From contig NZ_JANFMV010000001.1 of assembly GCF_024385575.1 (NCBI RefSeq), forward strand, positions 3,253,681-3,317,680: DNA of 64,000 nucleotides, given 5' to 3'. Of this stretch, positions 45,793 through 56,501 are shown piece by piece. The notes under the pieces were generated by a model. That model made no database searches and was not told the origin of the DNA. It saw nothing but the letters and a program-made list of their open reading frames with translations. Numbering within the stretch: the stretch's first letter is position 1; each line of letters starts with the position of its first letter. The translations under genes were made by a program, and so were the position numbers. This DNA is from Rhizobium sp. NRK18. GTDB taxonomy: Bacteria; Pseudomonadota; Alphaproteobacteria; Rhizobiales; Rhizobiaceae.

Positions 45793-47268
45793 ATGACCAG
45801 CCAGATCATTCCCGTCGAGCCCTTTGACTATGTCGTCTTCGGCGGCACCGGCGATCTCGCGGAACGCAAGCTCCTGCCTGCCCTCTACCATCGCATGCTG
45901 GCCGGCCAGCTCACCGATCCGACGCGCATCATCGGCGCATCGCGTTCGGAACTGACGCATGAAGCGTATCGCGAATTTGCCCAGAAGGCGCTGAAAGAGC
46001 ATCTCAAGGCCGACGAATACAATGACAAGGACGTCAAGGACTTCTGCTCGCGGCTGTTCTACGTCGCCGTCGATGCCAAGTCGGACAAGGGCTGGGACGG
46101 CCTGAAGAAGCTCCTGGACGAGGGCAAGGATCGCGTCCGCGCCTTCTACCTCGCCGTCGCACCGGGCATCTTCGGCGACATCTCGGAAAAGATCCGCGAT
46201 CACAAGCTGATCACCAAGACCACCCGCATCGTCGTCGAGAAGCCGATCGGCCGCGATCTGGATTCCGCGCTCGAACTCAACAACACCATCGGCAAGGTCT
46301 TCCACGAAGAGCAGGTCTACCGTATCGACCACTACCTCGGCAAAGAGACAGTGCAGAACCTGATGGCGCTGCGCTTCGCGAACGCGCTCTACGAGCCGCT
46401 GTGGAACTCCGCCCATATCGACCATGTCCAGATCACCGTCGCGGAAGCCGTGGGCCTCGAAGGCCGGGCCGGCTATTACGACAAGGCCGGCGCGCTGCGC
46501 GACATGGTGCAGAACCACATCCTGCAGCTTCTCTGCCTCGTGGCCATGGAACCGCCGGCATCGCTCGACGGCGAAGCGGTTCGTGACGAAAAGCTCAAGG
46601 TCCTGCGCTCGCTGAAGCCGATCGATGCTTCAAATGTCGAGAAGTACACGGTGCGCGGCCAGTACCGCGCCGGTGCCTCTGCCGGCGGCCCGGTCAAGGG
46701 CTATCTGGAAGAACTCGAAGGCGGCGTGTCCGATACGGAAACCTTTGTCGGCATCAAGGCCGAGATCGGCAACTGGCGCTGGGCCGGCGTGCCCTTCTAC
46801 ATCCGCACCGGCAAGCGGCTTGCCGCACGCATGTCGGAAATCGTCATCACCTTCAAGCCGATCCCGCATTCGATCTTCGACGATGCGGCCGGCAAGATTG
46901 CCGCCAACCAGCTCGTCATCCGCCTGCAGCCGGATGAGGGTGTTCGCCAGTGGCTGATGATCAAGGATCCGGGCCCGGGCGGCATGCGCCTGCGCCATGT
47001 CTCGCTCGACATGAGCTTTGCCGAGGCCTTCGCCGTGCGCAACCCGGACGCCTATGAACGCCTGCTGATGGACGTCATCCGTTCCAACCAGACGCTGTTC
47101 ATGCGTCGCGATGAAGTCGAGGCCGCCTGGAAGTGGGTCGACCCGATCCTGAAGGCCTGGGAACAGACCGGCCAGAAGGTTCAGGGCTACACCGCCGGCA
47201 CCTGGGGCCCGAGCCAGGCGATCGCGCTGATCGAGCGCGATGGCCGGACCTGGCATGAAGCCGACTGA
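45793..47268 (+). CDS. zwf: Glucose-6-phosphate 1-dehydrogenase
   Basis: 491 residues. FGGTGDLAERK (residues 16-26) is the NADP-binding start, and EQVYRIDHYLGKETVQNLMA carries the catalytic His with the substrate Lys. The remaining motifs (RYDKAGALRDMVQNH-type helix, RTGKRLAARMSEI) are complete. It oxidises glucose 6-phosphate to 6-phosphogluconolactone, first step of Entner-Doudoroff in rhizobia. It starts an operon with pgl (10 bases away) and edd. A strong AAGGAGG at 45756 lies 30 bases before the ATG, too far for it; the nearer AAAGATA is weak, so the start may rely on unusual spacing. Confidence 0.95.
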   Translation: MTSQIIPVEPFDYVVFGGTGDLAERKLLPALYHRMLAGQLTDPTRIIGASRSELTHEAYREFAQKALKEHLKADEYNDKDVKDFCSRLFYVAVDAKSDKGWDGLKKLLDEGKDRVRAFYLAVAPGIFGDISEKIRDHKLITKTTRIVVEKPIGRDLDSALELNNTIGKVFHEEQVYRIDHYLGKETVQNLMALRFANALYEPLWNSAHIDHVQITVAEAVGLEGRAGYYDKAGALRDMVQNHILQLLCLVAMEPPASLDGEAVRDEKLKVLRSLKPIDASNVEKYTVRGQYRAGASAGGPVKGYLEELEGGVSDTETFVGIKAEIGNWRWAGVPFYIRTGKRLAARMSEIVITFKPIPHSIFDDAAGKIAANQLVIRLQPDEGVRQWLMIKDPGPGGMRLRHVSLDMSFAEAFAVRNPDAYERLLMDVIRSNQTLFMRRDEVEAAWKWVDPILKAWEQTGQKVQGYTAGTWGPSQAIALIERDGRTWHEAD

Positions 47269-47278
47269 AGGGGAAGCA

Positions 47279-47980
47279 ATGCCGACCACACTGCACACGT
47301 TCGAGAATGGCAGCGCCCTCGCCGCCGCCCTGGCCGACAAGGTGGCCGGCGTGCTTTCCGCGGCGATTGCCGCGCGGGGCAAGGCGACGCTGGCCGTTTC
47401 CGGCGGGTCGACGCCGAAGGCCTTTTTCAAGGCGCTCTCCGGCTGTCCGGTCGACTGGAGCAATGTCACGGTGACGCTGGTTGACGAACGATATGTGCCG
47501 GCGGACGATCCACGCTCGAACCACAAGCTCGTCCAGGAAAACCTGCTGACAGGCAAGGCGGCGGCTGCCACCTTCCTGCCGCTCTATTACGAAGCAGCCG
47601 ATGCGGCGGCAGGTGCCGTGATCGCCAGCACCGAAACAGCTTCCGTCATTGAAAGACCTTTCGACGCTGCTATTCTGGGAATGGGCACCGACGGCCATAC
47701 GGCCTCGTTCTTCCCGGGTGGCGACAATCTCGCCACCGCGCTTGCCGCCGATACGCCGCGCGGCGTCATCGCCATGCAGGCGGAAGGCGCCGGCGAACCG
47801 CGCGTGACCTTCACCTTCTCGGCGCTCCAGGATGCTGATCTTCTGGTGCTGCACATTGAGGGCGACGGCAAGATGACCGTGCTCAAGAAGGCCGAGGAAG
47901 ACGGCGCTGAAGAGGACATGCCGATCCGGGCGATCCTGCGCCGGGCCGCTTCGCCGGTCGAGATTTACTGGGCGCCTTAA
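47279..47980 (+). CDS. pgl: 6-phosphogluconolactonase
   Basis: 233 residues from ATG 47279, preceded by AAGGGGA. Family motifs: KATLAVSGGSTPKAFFKALS near residue 38, VTLVDERYVPADDPRSNHKL and AAILGMGTDGHTASFFPG, the phosphate pocket. It hydrolyses 6-phosphogluconolactone from Zwf to 6-phosphogluconate in the cytoplasm. Zwf stop and pgl start are 10 bases apart, which indicates translational coupling; edd follows after 73 bases. Length is normal for the short bacterial type. Confidence 0.93.
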   Translation: MPTTLHTFENGSALAAALADKVAGVLSAAIAARGKATLAVSGGSTPKAFFKALSGCPVDWSNVTVTLVDERYVPADDPRSNHKLVQENLLTGKAAAATFLPLYYEAADAAAGAVIASTETASVIERPFDAAILGMGTDGHTASFFPGGDNLATALAADTPRGVIAMQAEGAGEPRVTFTFSALQDADLLVLHIEGDGKMTVLKKAEEDGAEEDMPIRAILRRAASPVEIYWAP

Positions 47981-48053
47981 TCCGGATTGCGCCCCATGCG
48001 GCGGAGATCGCCGCCAGCAAACACGATAACGAACAGGATGGGATTTAAAGACC

Positions 48054-49871
<1,818 letters not shown>

Positions 49872-49900
49872 GCATCGCCAGACAGAGCAACCAGACCAAC

Positions 49901-49938
49901 GAAAACGGCCGCGCCTCATTCCAGGCGCGGCCGTTTTC
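49901..49938. terminator. Bidirectional terminator after edd
   Basis: 15-bp perfect stem GAAAACGGCCGCGCC / GGCGCGGCCGTTTTC with loop TCATTCCA, lying between the convergent ends of edd and the DUF2778 gene; the A/T flanks give a U-run on both strands. Confidence 0.9.
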
Positions 49939-49958
49939 ATTGAAATCCCGAAACTGCC

Positions 49959-51239
49959 TCAGAGCATCGCCATGTAGCGCGGCAGCTCATCGATGCTCGG
50001 CACCACGATCACGGTCTTGACCTCACCGCGCTTGTAGGCGGCCAGGAACGCCGGGTAGTTCGCAAAGGCAATGCAGCCGGCGGAATCGCCCGGCACGCGA
50101 CGCAGGTAGGAGTGGGTCAGGAAGCCGTTGCGACCGAACATCTTCTCACCGCCGACCGGCGTCATGCGCAGGGCTTCCACGCCATGGAACAGGGCTTCAC
50201 GCTTGCTCAGGCGATAGACGTTCGGCGGGGTCGGGCCCCAGCTTGCAACGCTGATGTATTTTGGCTTGTCGCGCATCTTGCCGCGGCCCGAATGGGCGAC
50301 CATCTTGCGGCCGTCAGGCATGTAGACGGTCTGCGCGGTGATATCGTAGACGGCTACCTTGCTGACGGGACCCGGCAGAGCCGCCTGCTTGCGCAGGAGC
50401 GAGGGGCGGACATCGCTGTCGTCCATCGGCTCATCTGGACGGGCATAGGCGAGCAATGTCTTCGGGCCGGTTTTCTCCGGCGCCGGCTTCAGCGGGATGC
50501 TGGCGTCACCCTTGTCACCATTGGCTTTCGCCTTGCCACCCGCGAGCACTTCGTTGAACGGATCGGGCTGCGGCCTGACCATCGGCGCGGGTACGGCTTC
50601 CGGCAGCATGGCAAGCTCGATCGCGGACGGCTGGGCCGCGGCGGCGGCGATCTGCGCCGGCGTCGATTTGAGTGCCGGCGGCAGGCCGGAGACCAGTGCG
50701 CCGGGTGCCTGTGCGCTTGCCAGCGCGGCGGTGGTGATCTTGCGGTCGAGATGATTTCTCAGCGCCGTTCCGAGCGTGGTCTCGGCGGCAGCCAGCTGCG
50801 TGTCGCCCTGCTTTGCGGCAGCCGCAGATGCCCAGCGATTGTCGAGCGCCCGTTCGGCGATATCGGCGACGAGTGCCTGCTTGACGATGGAGCGGCCGCT
50901 GGTGTCGAGCGGTTGCGCGTCCGGCGTCTTCAGAGCCGCCAGCGTTTCACCCGTCGCACGGTTGGCCGGCCGGCTGTAGCGTGTCCATGTCGCCGGACCG
51001 GAAGACTGGCGCGGCGCGGCCAAGAGCAGGCTTGTCCTGAAGTCTGCACTTCGGTCCGAAGATGTCGTTGAAATGCCGTGCAGCGCGCCAAGCGTCGCGG
51101 ATACCCAGAGGCCGACGGCGAGCGTGCCGCCGACGAAGGCTGCGCCGGACATCAGGCGCGGGAGGGCCGGCAGAACCGGAAGTCTGAAGCCCGGCTTCGC
51201 CGGGTAGTAATCGGTCGCAAACGCCATACTGAAACTCAT
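49959..51239 (-). CDS. DUF2778-family protein (Tlde1/L,D-transpeptidase-like) with long disordered part
   Basis: 426 residues. A single membrane segment at about residues 30-52 ([20 protein letters not shown]) anchors it, with the bulk outside. A 200-residue Ala/Pro-rich stretch follows, and the C-terminal ~130 residues form a DUF2778 domain: [32 protein letters not shown], then [20 protein letters not shown] and [11 protein letters not shown], with a catalytic-type His and Cys as in YkuD-like enzymes. The related Tlde1 domain is a secreted toxin exchanging peptidoglycan cross-links. As an immunity gene is not adjacent, a housekeeping cell-wall role is more likely here. It stands alone, convergent with edd. 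Confidence 0.75.
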   Translation of the reverse strand: MSFSMAFATDYYPAKPGFRLPVLPALPRLMSGAAFVGGTLAVGLWVSATLGALHGISTTSSDRSADFRTSLLLAAPRQSSGPATWTRYSRPANRATGETLAALKTPDAQPLDTSGRSIVKQALVADIAERALDNRWASAAAAKQGDTQLAAAETTLGTALRNHLDRKITTAALASAQAPGALVSGLPPALKSTPAQIAAAAAQPSAIELAMLPEAVPAPMVRPQPDPFNEVLAGGKAKANGDKGDASIPLKPAPEKTGPKTLLAYARPDEPMDDSDVRPSLLRKQAALPGPVSKVAVYDITAQTVYMPDGRKMVAHSGRGKMRDKPKYISVASWGPTPPNVYRLSKREALFHGVEALRMTPVGGEKMFGRNGFLTHSYLRRVPGDSAGCIAFANYPAFLAAYKRGEVKTVIVVPSIDELPRYMAML

Positions 51240-51571
51240 CTACAAACAGGTTGCCGTCGCCGCGCTAAAAGGACGCGCGTGTCCGGCGGTACTCAAACTC
51301 GTGGCGGATGCGGCCTTGTCTATCACCGCGGTCACGCCCTCGGACCTGACTTGAAGGATGAAGAAACTTGGTAACCAAAGTCTTTACGGCTGCGTGAGAA
51401 TTTGAACCCGTCAATCATGGACGCCGATGAATAGCCGGAAATGCGGCATTAATGTCTCACAGCCGTGATCATTTGAAGACAAGGTCACCGGAGGAGCTAG
51501 GCATCTGCGTTAATCATAGGCGAGATGCCACTCACAGGAACGACAACCTCGTCCGCGGGAGAGCGAAGAGC
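51240..51571. other. Intergenic region between the DUF2778 and APH-like genes
   Basis: About 330 bases between divergent genes. The right part (from about 51452) is open in frame with the APH-like gene but has no ribosome site and poor protein character, so I leave it out of the gene. No RNA or dyad was seen. Confidence 0.4.
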
Positions 51572-52456
51572 ATGCACGCAGACAGCCTTGCGATCGACGT
51601 GGCAGCGATACGCCGCCAGCTTGCCGAACAGACGCCACTATGGGCGGATCTGCCCATGCATCGCATCAACTCCTCAGGCACGGACAACGCCCTGTTCCGC
51701 CTTGGCAACGAACTGCTGTTGAGGCTGCCGCTGAGGGAAAGCGCGATCGCGTTTCTGTCCAAGGAACTCGACTGGCTGCCACGCCTCATTGGCCTGCCGC
51801 TGGCGATCCCGCGGCTGCGGCATCGCGGGGGCATCAACCTCGGCCAGCCCTGCGAGTTCGGCATATTCGACTGGATCGACGGAGCGATCGCCACGCCCGA
51901 GGCGATTGGCGATGCGGATGAAGCTGCGGTGGCGCTGGCGGTGTTCATCAAGGCGCTGCATCGACAACCGACTGAAGGAGCACCGGTGTCCGGCCCGCTC
52001 AACTCCCGGCGCGGCGTGCCGCTTTCCGAGATGACGCAGGCAACGCTCTCCTCCATCAATCTTCTCGCCGACGAGATCGATACGCGCGCCGCGAAAGACC
52101 TCTGGGCTTCGGTTGTCGATGAACGCCATCGCTCCGAGCCCGTCTGGCTGCATGGTGACCTGAAGGGCGACAATCTGCTGGCAAAGGACGGAAGACTCGT
52201 TGCCGTGATCGACTGGGGCTTGTCGGCGGTCGGCGACCCTGCCGCGGACCATGCCGCCGCCTGGACGTGGATACAGCCGAGTTCGAGGAAGCAGTTCCGG
52301 GATGCACTTGAACTCGATGACGGCGATTGGCAACGGGCCAAGGGCTGGGCGCTCTATGGTGCCGTCATTGCGCTCAGCTACTATCGCGGCGGGAAAAACG
52401 AGGCGCTTTGCCGGCAATGCCGGCTGACGCTGTCGAGGCTTGGATTGTTGCTTTGA
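51572..52456 (+). CDS. Aminoglycoside phosphotransferase-fold (APH) kinase
   Basis: 294 residues from ATG 51572 with GGGAGA upstream. The APH catalytic parts are clear: WLHGDLKGDNLLAKDGRLVA holds the HGDxxxxN Brenner motif, followed by VIDWGLSAVGDPAADHAAAW with the metal-binding Asp. The N-lobe has NALFRLGNELLLRLPLRESA for nucleotide binding. Many chromosomal members phosphorylate sugars, choline or amino-alcohols, so antibiotic resistance should not be assumed. It is convergent with aglK; a hairpin at 52468 separates the ends. Substrate is not readable. Confidence 0.8.
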   Translation: MHADSLAIDVAAIRRQLAEQTPLWADLPMHRINSSGTDNALFRLGNELLLRLPLRESAIAFLSKELDWLPRLIGLPLAIPRLRHRGGINLGQPCEFGIFDWIDGAIATPEAIGDADEAAVALAVFIKALHRQPTEGAPVSGPLNSRRGVPLSEMTQATLSSINLLADEIDTRAAKDLWASVVDERHRSEPVWLHGDLKGDNLLAKDGRLVAVIDWGLSAVGDPAADHAAAWTWIQPSSRKQFRDALELDDGDWQRAKGWALYGAVIALSYYRGGKNEALCRQCRLTLSRLGLLL

Positions 52457-52461
52457 TAGAT

Positions 52462-52498
52462 AAAACAAAGCGGCGGCGGATATCATCCGCCGCCGCTT
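52462..52498. terminator. Terminator of the agl operon
   Basis: 14-bp stem AAGCGGCGGCGGAT / ATCCGCCGCCGCTT with a 3-base loop (ATC) at 52468-52498; on the minus strand it is followed by TTGTTTTA, a fair U-run. Confidence 0.85.
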
Positions 52499-52525
52499 CA
52501 AAGCCGTTAGGTGGAAACACCGCGA

Positions 52526-53617
52526 TCAATCCTTGCGGTAGGTCTTGCCGTCCGCTGTGAACAGATGAAGCTTGGCGGGATCGGCGGCAAAGCGCAGGCG
52601 GTCGCCCTTGTTGACCTTCAGAATGCCCGGCACCTTGGCGATGATCGGCTCGTCTTCGGTCAGGCCCTCGACATAGATCAGCGTCACTTCGCCGAGCGCC
52701 TCGACGATGGATGCGTGGCCTTCGAACAGGAAGTCATCGCCTTCGGCAATCGTCAGGTCTTCGGGACGGACGCCGAAGCTCGCCTTCTTGCCCTTCTCGC
52801 CTTCATTCGTCGCGATCGGAACGGCAACGGTCTTGCCGTCGGGAAGGCGGACGGTCGTCTGCGCGCCCGCTGCGGTGATCTCGGCCGGAATGATGTTCAT
52901 GGCCGGCGAGCCGATGAAGCGGGCAACGAACAGGTTTGCCGGGCGTTCGTAGAGTTCGAGCGGTGCACCGACCTGCTCGATGCGACCGGCGGAAAGCACC
53001 ACGATTCGGTCGGCGAGTGTCATCGCCTCGACCTGGTCGTGGGTGACGTAGATCATCGTCGTGTCCGGCATGCTCTCGTTGAGCTTGGCGATCTCGATGC
53101 GGGTGGCGACGCGCAGCGCCGCATCGAGGTTCGACAGCGGTTCGTCGAAGAGGAAGACCTTCGGATCGCGGCAGATGGCGCGACCGATGGCGACGCGCTG
53201 GCGCTGGCCACCGGAAAGCGCCTTCGGCAGGCGGTCCAGGTAGGGCTCGAGCTGCAGCATGGAGGCGGCCTTCGTCACCCGGCGGTCGATCTCTTCCTTG
53301 CTTTCGCCGGCGATCCGCATGCCGAACGCCATGTTGTCGTAGACGGTCATGTGCGGATAGAGGGCGTAGGACTGGAACACCATGGCGATGCCGCGCTTCG
53401 ACGGCGGCACATCGTTGACCACCATGCCGTCGATCTGCATCTCGCCACCGGTGATGTCTTCCAGCCCGGCAATCATGCGCAAGAGCGTAGACTTGCCGCA
53501 GCCGGACGGCCCGACGAAGACCACGAATTCGCCTTGCTTGATCTCAAGATCGATGCCGTGCAGAACCTTCACCGCCCCGTAGGACTTGCGGATATCCTTC
53601 AGAACCAGACCTGCCAT
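52526..53617 (-). CDS. aglK: Alpha-glucoside ABC transporter ATPase
   Basis: 363 residues from ATG 53617 with GGGAGGA upstream. Walker A VFVGPSGCGKSTLLRMIAGL, signature ALSGGQRQRVAIGRAI, Walker B KVFLFDEPLSNLDAALR and switch YVTHDQVEAMTLAD are intact, and the C-terminal TOBE domain (KKASFGVRPEDLTIAEGD, VTLIYVEGLTEDEPI) is of the MalK/UgpC type. It is the last gene of aglEFGAK, following aglA by 17 bases. It energises the AglFG permease for trehalose, sucrose, maltose or related alpha-glucosides. Confidence 0.92.
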   Translation of the reverse strand: MAGLVLKDIRKSYGAVKVLHGIDLEIKQGEFVVFVGPSGCGKSTLLRMIAGLEDITGGEMQIDGMVVNDVPPSKRGIAMVFQSYALYPHMTVYDNMAFGMRIAGESKEEIDRRVTKAASMLQLEPYLDRLPKALSGGQRQRVAIGRAICRDPKVFLFDEPLSNLDAALRVATRIEIAKLNESMPDTTMIYVTHDQVEAMTLADRIVVLSAGRIEQVGAPLELYERPANLFVARFIGSPAMNIIPAEITAAGAQTTVRLPDGKTVAVPIATNEGEKGKKASFGVRPEDLTIAEGDDFLFEGHASIVEALGEVTLIYVEGLTEDEPIIAKVPGILKVNKGDRLRFAADPAKLHLFTADGKTYRKD

Positions 53618-53634
53618 GCCGTCCTCCCTGTTAT

Positions 53635-55290
53635 TTACGCCCGCCGGGCGAAGTATGCGCCCCACGCCGGCAGTTCCACCATGTTGTCATTGCGCGGGCT
53701 GTCGAAACCGTGACCTTCGAGCGTCGCCCAGTTGCCCGCCGGCAGCGTCGCCGATGTGGCCGTCTCGCTCATGTTGAAGACGCAAAGAATGCTCTCGTTG
53801 CCAAGTTCGCGCCGGTACATGAGAAGATCGCCCGCATCCTCGAAATGGATCGTGCCCTTGCTGAGCGCCGGCAGCTGCTTGCGGAAGGCCATGAAGCGGC
53901 GGTATTGCTCCATCACCGATCCTTCGACGCCCTGCTGGGTGTCGACGGCGCGCAGCGTATGCTCCACCGGGATCGGCAGCCAGGTCTTTTCGGCCGTGCC
54001 GCTGAAGCCGGCATTGAGCGCATGCGAATCCCAGACCATCGGCGTGCGGCAGCCGTCGCGGCCCTTGAACTCCGGCCAGAACTGGATGCCGTATGGATCC
54101 TGCAGATCCTCAAAGGCGATATCGGCTTCCGTCAGGCCGAGCTCCTCGCCCTGATAGATGCAGACCGAACCGCGCTGCGTCATCAGGATGGCATTCAGCA
54201 TCTTGGCGAAGGCGTCGCGATCGACGACCTCGGCACCCCAGCGGGTGACGTGACGGACGACATCGTGGTTGGAAAACGCCCAGCAGGCCCAGCCTTCGGG
54301 CGCGGCCGCCATGAAGGCGTCCTGCGTCTTGCGCACGACGTCCGGCGTCAGCGGCTCCGGCGCCAGGAATTCGAAGGCGTAGCACATCTGCATCTTGTCG
54401 TCGCCGGAGGTGTATTCGCCGACGATCTCGAGGCCGCGCTGGCTGTCGCCGACTTCACCGACGGCAGCGATCGCCGGATATTCCTCCAGAAGCGCGCGGA
54501 AGCGCTTCAGGAAGGCGATGTTTTCCGGGCGGTTCTTGTCGTAGATATGTTCCTGGAAGTTGTACGGATTGACCGCCGGGGCCGTGGAGGCATTGCGGCG
54601 CTCGGGCGCCAGCGGCGGGTTGTCGCGCAGTTCCTTGTCGTGGAAATAGAAGTTGATGGTGTCGAGACGGAAACCGTCGACGCCGCGCTCCAGCCAGAAG
54701 CGGGTGGCGCCGAGCACGGCTTCCTGGACTTCCGGATTGTGCAGGTTGAGATCGGGCTGCGAGGTCAGGAAGTTGTGCATGTAATACTGCATGCGCGTCG
54801 GATCCCAGTGCCAGGCAGACCCGCCGAAGATCGACAGCCAGTTGTTCGGCGGCGTGCCGTCGGGACGCGGATCGGACCAGACGTACCAGTCGGCCTTGGC
54901 ATTGTCGCGGCTCGAGCGGCTTTCGACGAACCAGGCGTGCTGGTCGGAGGTGTGAGAGATCACCAGATCGATCATCACCTTGATGCCGAGGCGATGGGCT
55001 TCCGCGATCAGGGCATCGAAATCGGCGAGCGAACCGAACATCGGATCGACTTCGACATAGTTCGAGACGTCGTAACCGAAGTCCTTCATCGGCGAGGCGA
55101 AGAAGGGCGAAATCCAGATTGCGTCGGCGCCGAGTTCAGCGACGTGCGCCAGCCGCGCCGTGATGCCCTTCAGGTCGCCAATGCCGTCGGCATTGGAATC
55201 CTGGTAGGATCGCGGGTAGATCTGGTAGATGACCGCGCCGCGCCACCAATCCTTGTCGGCGGCACCAGCGGTGGGGGAAACTGCATTCAT
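53635..55290 (-). CDS. aglA: Alpha-glucosidase (GH13)
   Basis: 551 residues of GH13 subfamily 23-like enzymes. Catalytic strand motifs: DLVISHTSDQHAWF (region I), VDGFRLDTINFYFHD (nucleophile Asp), IAAVGEVGD (acid Glu) and WAFSNHDVVRHVTRWG (region IV with the transition-state Asp). The C-terminal beta-sandwich ends PAWGAYFARRA. It hydrolyses imported alpha-glucosides such as sucrose, maltose or trulose-type sugars in the cytoplasm to glucose, which enters Entner-Doudoroff. No signal peptide is present. It lies between aglG and aglK in the operon. Confidence 0.93.
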   Translation of the reverse strand: MNAVSPTAGAADKDWWRGAVIYQIYPRSYQDSNADGIGDLKGITARLAHVAELGADAIWISPFFASPMKDFGYDVSNYVEVDPMFGSLADFDALIAEAHRLGIKVMIDLVISHTSDQHAWFVESRSSRDNAKADWYVWSDPRPDGTPPNNWLSIFGGSAWHWDPTRMQYYMHNFLTSQPDLNLHNPEVQEAVLGATRFWLERGVDGFRLDTINFYFHDKELRDNPPLAPERRNASTAPAVNPYNFQEHIYDKNRPENIAFLKRFRALLEEYPAIAAVGEVGDSQRGLEIVGEYTSGDDKMQMCYAFEFLAPEPLTPDVVRKTQDAFMAAAPEGWACWAFSNHDVVRHVTRWGAEVVDRDAFAKMLNAILMTQRGSVCIYQGEELGLTEADIAFEDLQDPYGIQFWPEFKGRDGCRTPMVWDSHALNAGFSGTAEKTWLPIPVEHTLRAVDTQQGVEGSVMEQYRRFMAFRKQLPALSKGTIHFEDAGDLLMYRRELGNESILCVFNMSETATSATLPAGNWATLEGHGFDSPRNDNMVELPAWGAYFARRA

Positions 55291-55323
55291 TCTCTAAAAT
55301 CCTAAATACGGTTCGGTTTGCAA

Positions 55324-56487
55324 TCAGCCGCCCTTGACCGAGCCGGCCAGAAGGCCGCGGACGAGATAGCGCTGCATTGCGAAGAAGACGGCGAGCGGAA
55401 CTGCCATCGAAACGAAGGCAGCGGTGGCCAGAATTTCCCAGTTGCCGCCACGCGTTCCCAGAAGCTCGACGATCTGGTTCGTCATCACCGTCGTGTCGCC
55501 GGTCGCATCGATGAGGAAGACCTTGGCGACGAGCAGATCGTTCCAGGTCCACAGGAACTGGAAGATGGCGAAGGACGCGAGCGCCGGGAAGGACAGGGGC
55601 AGCACGATGCGGGTGAAAATCTGGAAGTCGGTTGCGCCATCCACCTTGGCACATTCGATGATGTCGCGCGGAAGCCCGACCATGTAGTTGCGCAGGAGAT
55701 AGATGGCGAGCGGCAGGCCGAAGCCGGTATGGGCGAGCCAGACACCGAGATAGCCCTTGCCGATGCCGATCTCCAGGTGGAGGCGCAGCAGCGGGATGAG
55801 CGCCAGCTGCAGCGGCACGACCAGCAGGGCGACGACTGCCGCAATCAACAGGGCGCGGCCCGGAAAGCGCATCCAGGCGAGAGCGTAGGCCGCGAAGGCC
55901 GCCACGACGATCGGAATGATGGTGGCGGGTATGGTGACCGTCAGCGTGTTGAAGAAGGCCTTGGCCATGGAGTCCGTGTTGTTTCCGGAAAACAGCACAT
56001 GGCGATAGTTGTCGAGCGTGAACTTGGGCGGCGCGGAGGCCGTGAGGAAGACGCGCTCGCCGCGACTGCCCTTGAACTCGGTATTGCTTTCCAGCCGGTA
56101 GTCGCCGTTGCCCTGAACGGTGATGCGACCGTCCTTGCCCATGTCGGCGGTATCACCGGGACTGTATTCGGAAATCTTCAGCGACGAGGTGCCCCAGGCC
56201 GAGATATCCGCCTTGGCATTCTCGTTGTTGTCGGCGAAGAGATTGCCTTCGATGACGAAGAGAGCGCCATCCTGCTTCTGCTTGGCGGGCTCGGCGGTCC
56301 TCAGCATCATGTTCTGCTGCTGGGGAAAGATCGAATCCCACCAGCCGCTGGACGCGATCTGGTCCGAGGTGCGGAAGGAGGAGATGAACAGGCCGAGCGT
56401 CGGGGTGAGCCACAAGATGACCAAGAGCGCGACGGAGATGTGGAGCGCCCAGACGAGACCGGATTTCTTTGCTGTGAACGTTGCCAT
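55324..56487 (-). CDS. aglG: Alpha-glucoside ABC transporter permease AglG
   Basis: 387 residues from ATG 56487, preceded by GGGAGGG. It has an unusually long insert between the first helix (LHISVALLVILWLTPTLGLF) and the rest, about 115 residues of periplasmic loop (RTSDQIASSGWWDSI onwards), characteristic of AglG. The remaining five helices carry the EAA loop ECAKVDGATDFQIFTRIVLP. It forms the transport channel with AglF. The gene starts 14 bases after the aglF stop. Confidence 0.92.
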   Translation of the reverse strand: MATFTAKKSGLVWALHISVALLVILWLTPTLGLFISSFRTSDQIASSGWWDSIFPQQQNMMLRTAEPAKQKQDGALFVIEGNLFADNNENAKADISAWGTSSLKISEYSPGDTADMGKDGRITVQGNGDYRLESNTEFKGSRGERVFLTASAPPKFTLDNYRHVLFSGNNTDSMAKAFFNTLTVTIPATIIPIVVAAFAAYALAWMRFPGRALLIAAVVALLVVPLQLALIPLLRLHLEIGIGKGYLGVWLAHTGFGLPLAIYLLRNYMVGLPRDIIECAKVDGATDFQIFTRIVLPLSFPALASFAIFQFLWTWNDLLVAKVFLIDATGDTTVMTNQIVELLGTRGGNWEILATAAFVSMAVPLAVFFAMQRYLVRGLLAGSVKGG

Positions 56488-56501
56488 GGCTTAGCCCTCC
56501 C

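Noticed and set aside
51572..52456. APH-like gene as an antibiotic-resistance gene
   Set aside because: Only the kinase fold is visible; chromosomal context and no mobile element argue against naming a drug substrate.
53710..55305. Long plus-strand frame opposite aglA
   Set aside because: Same GC-driven artefact; the GH13 motifs are on the minus strand.
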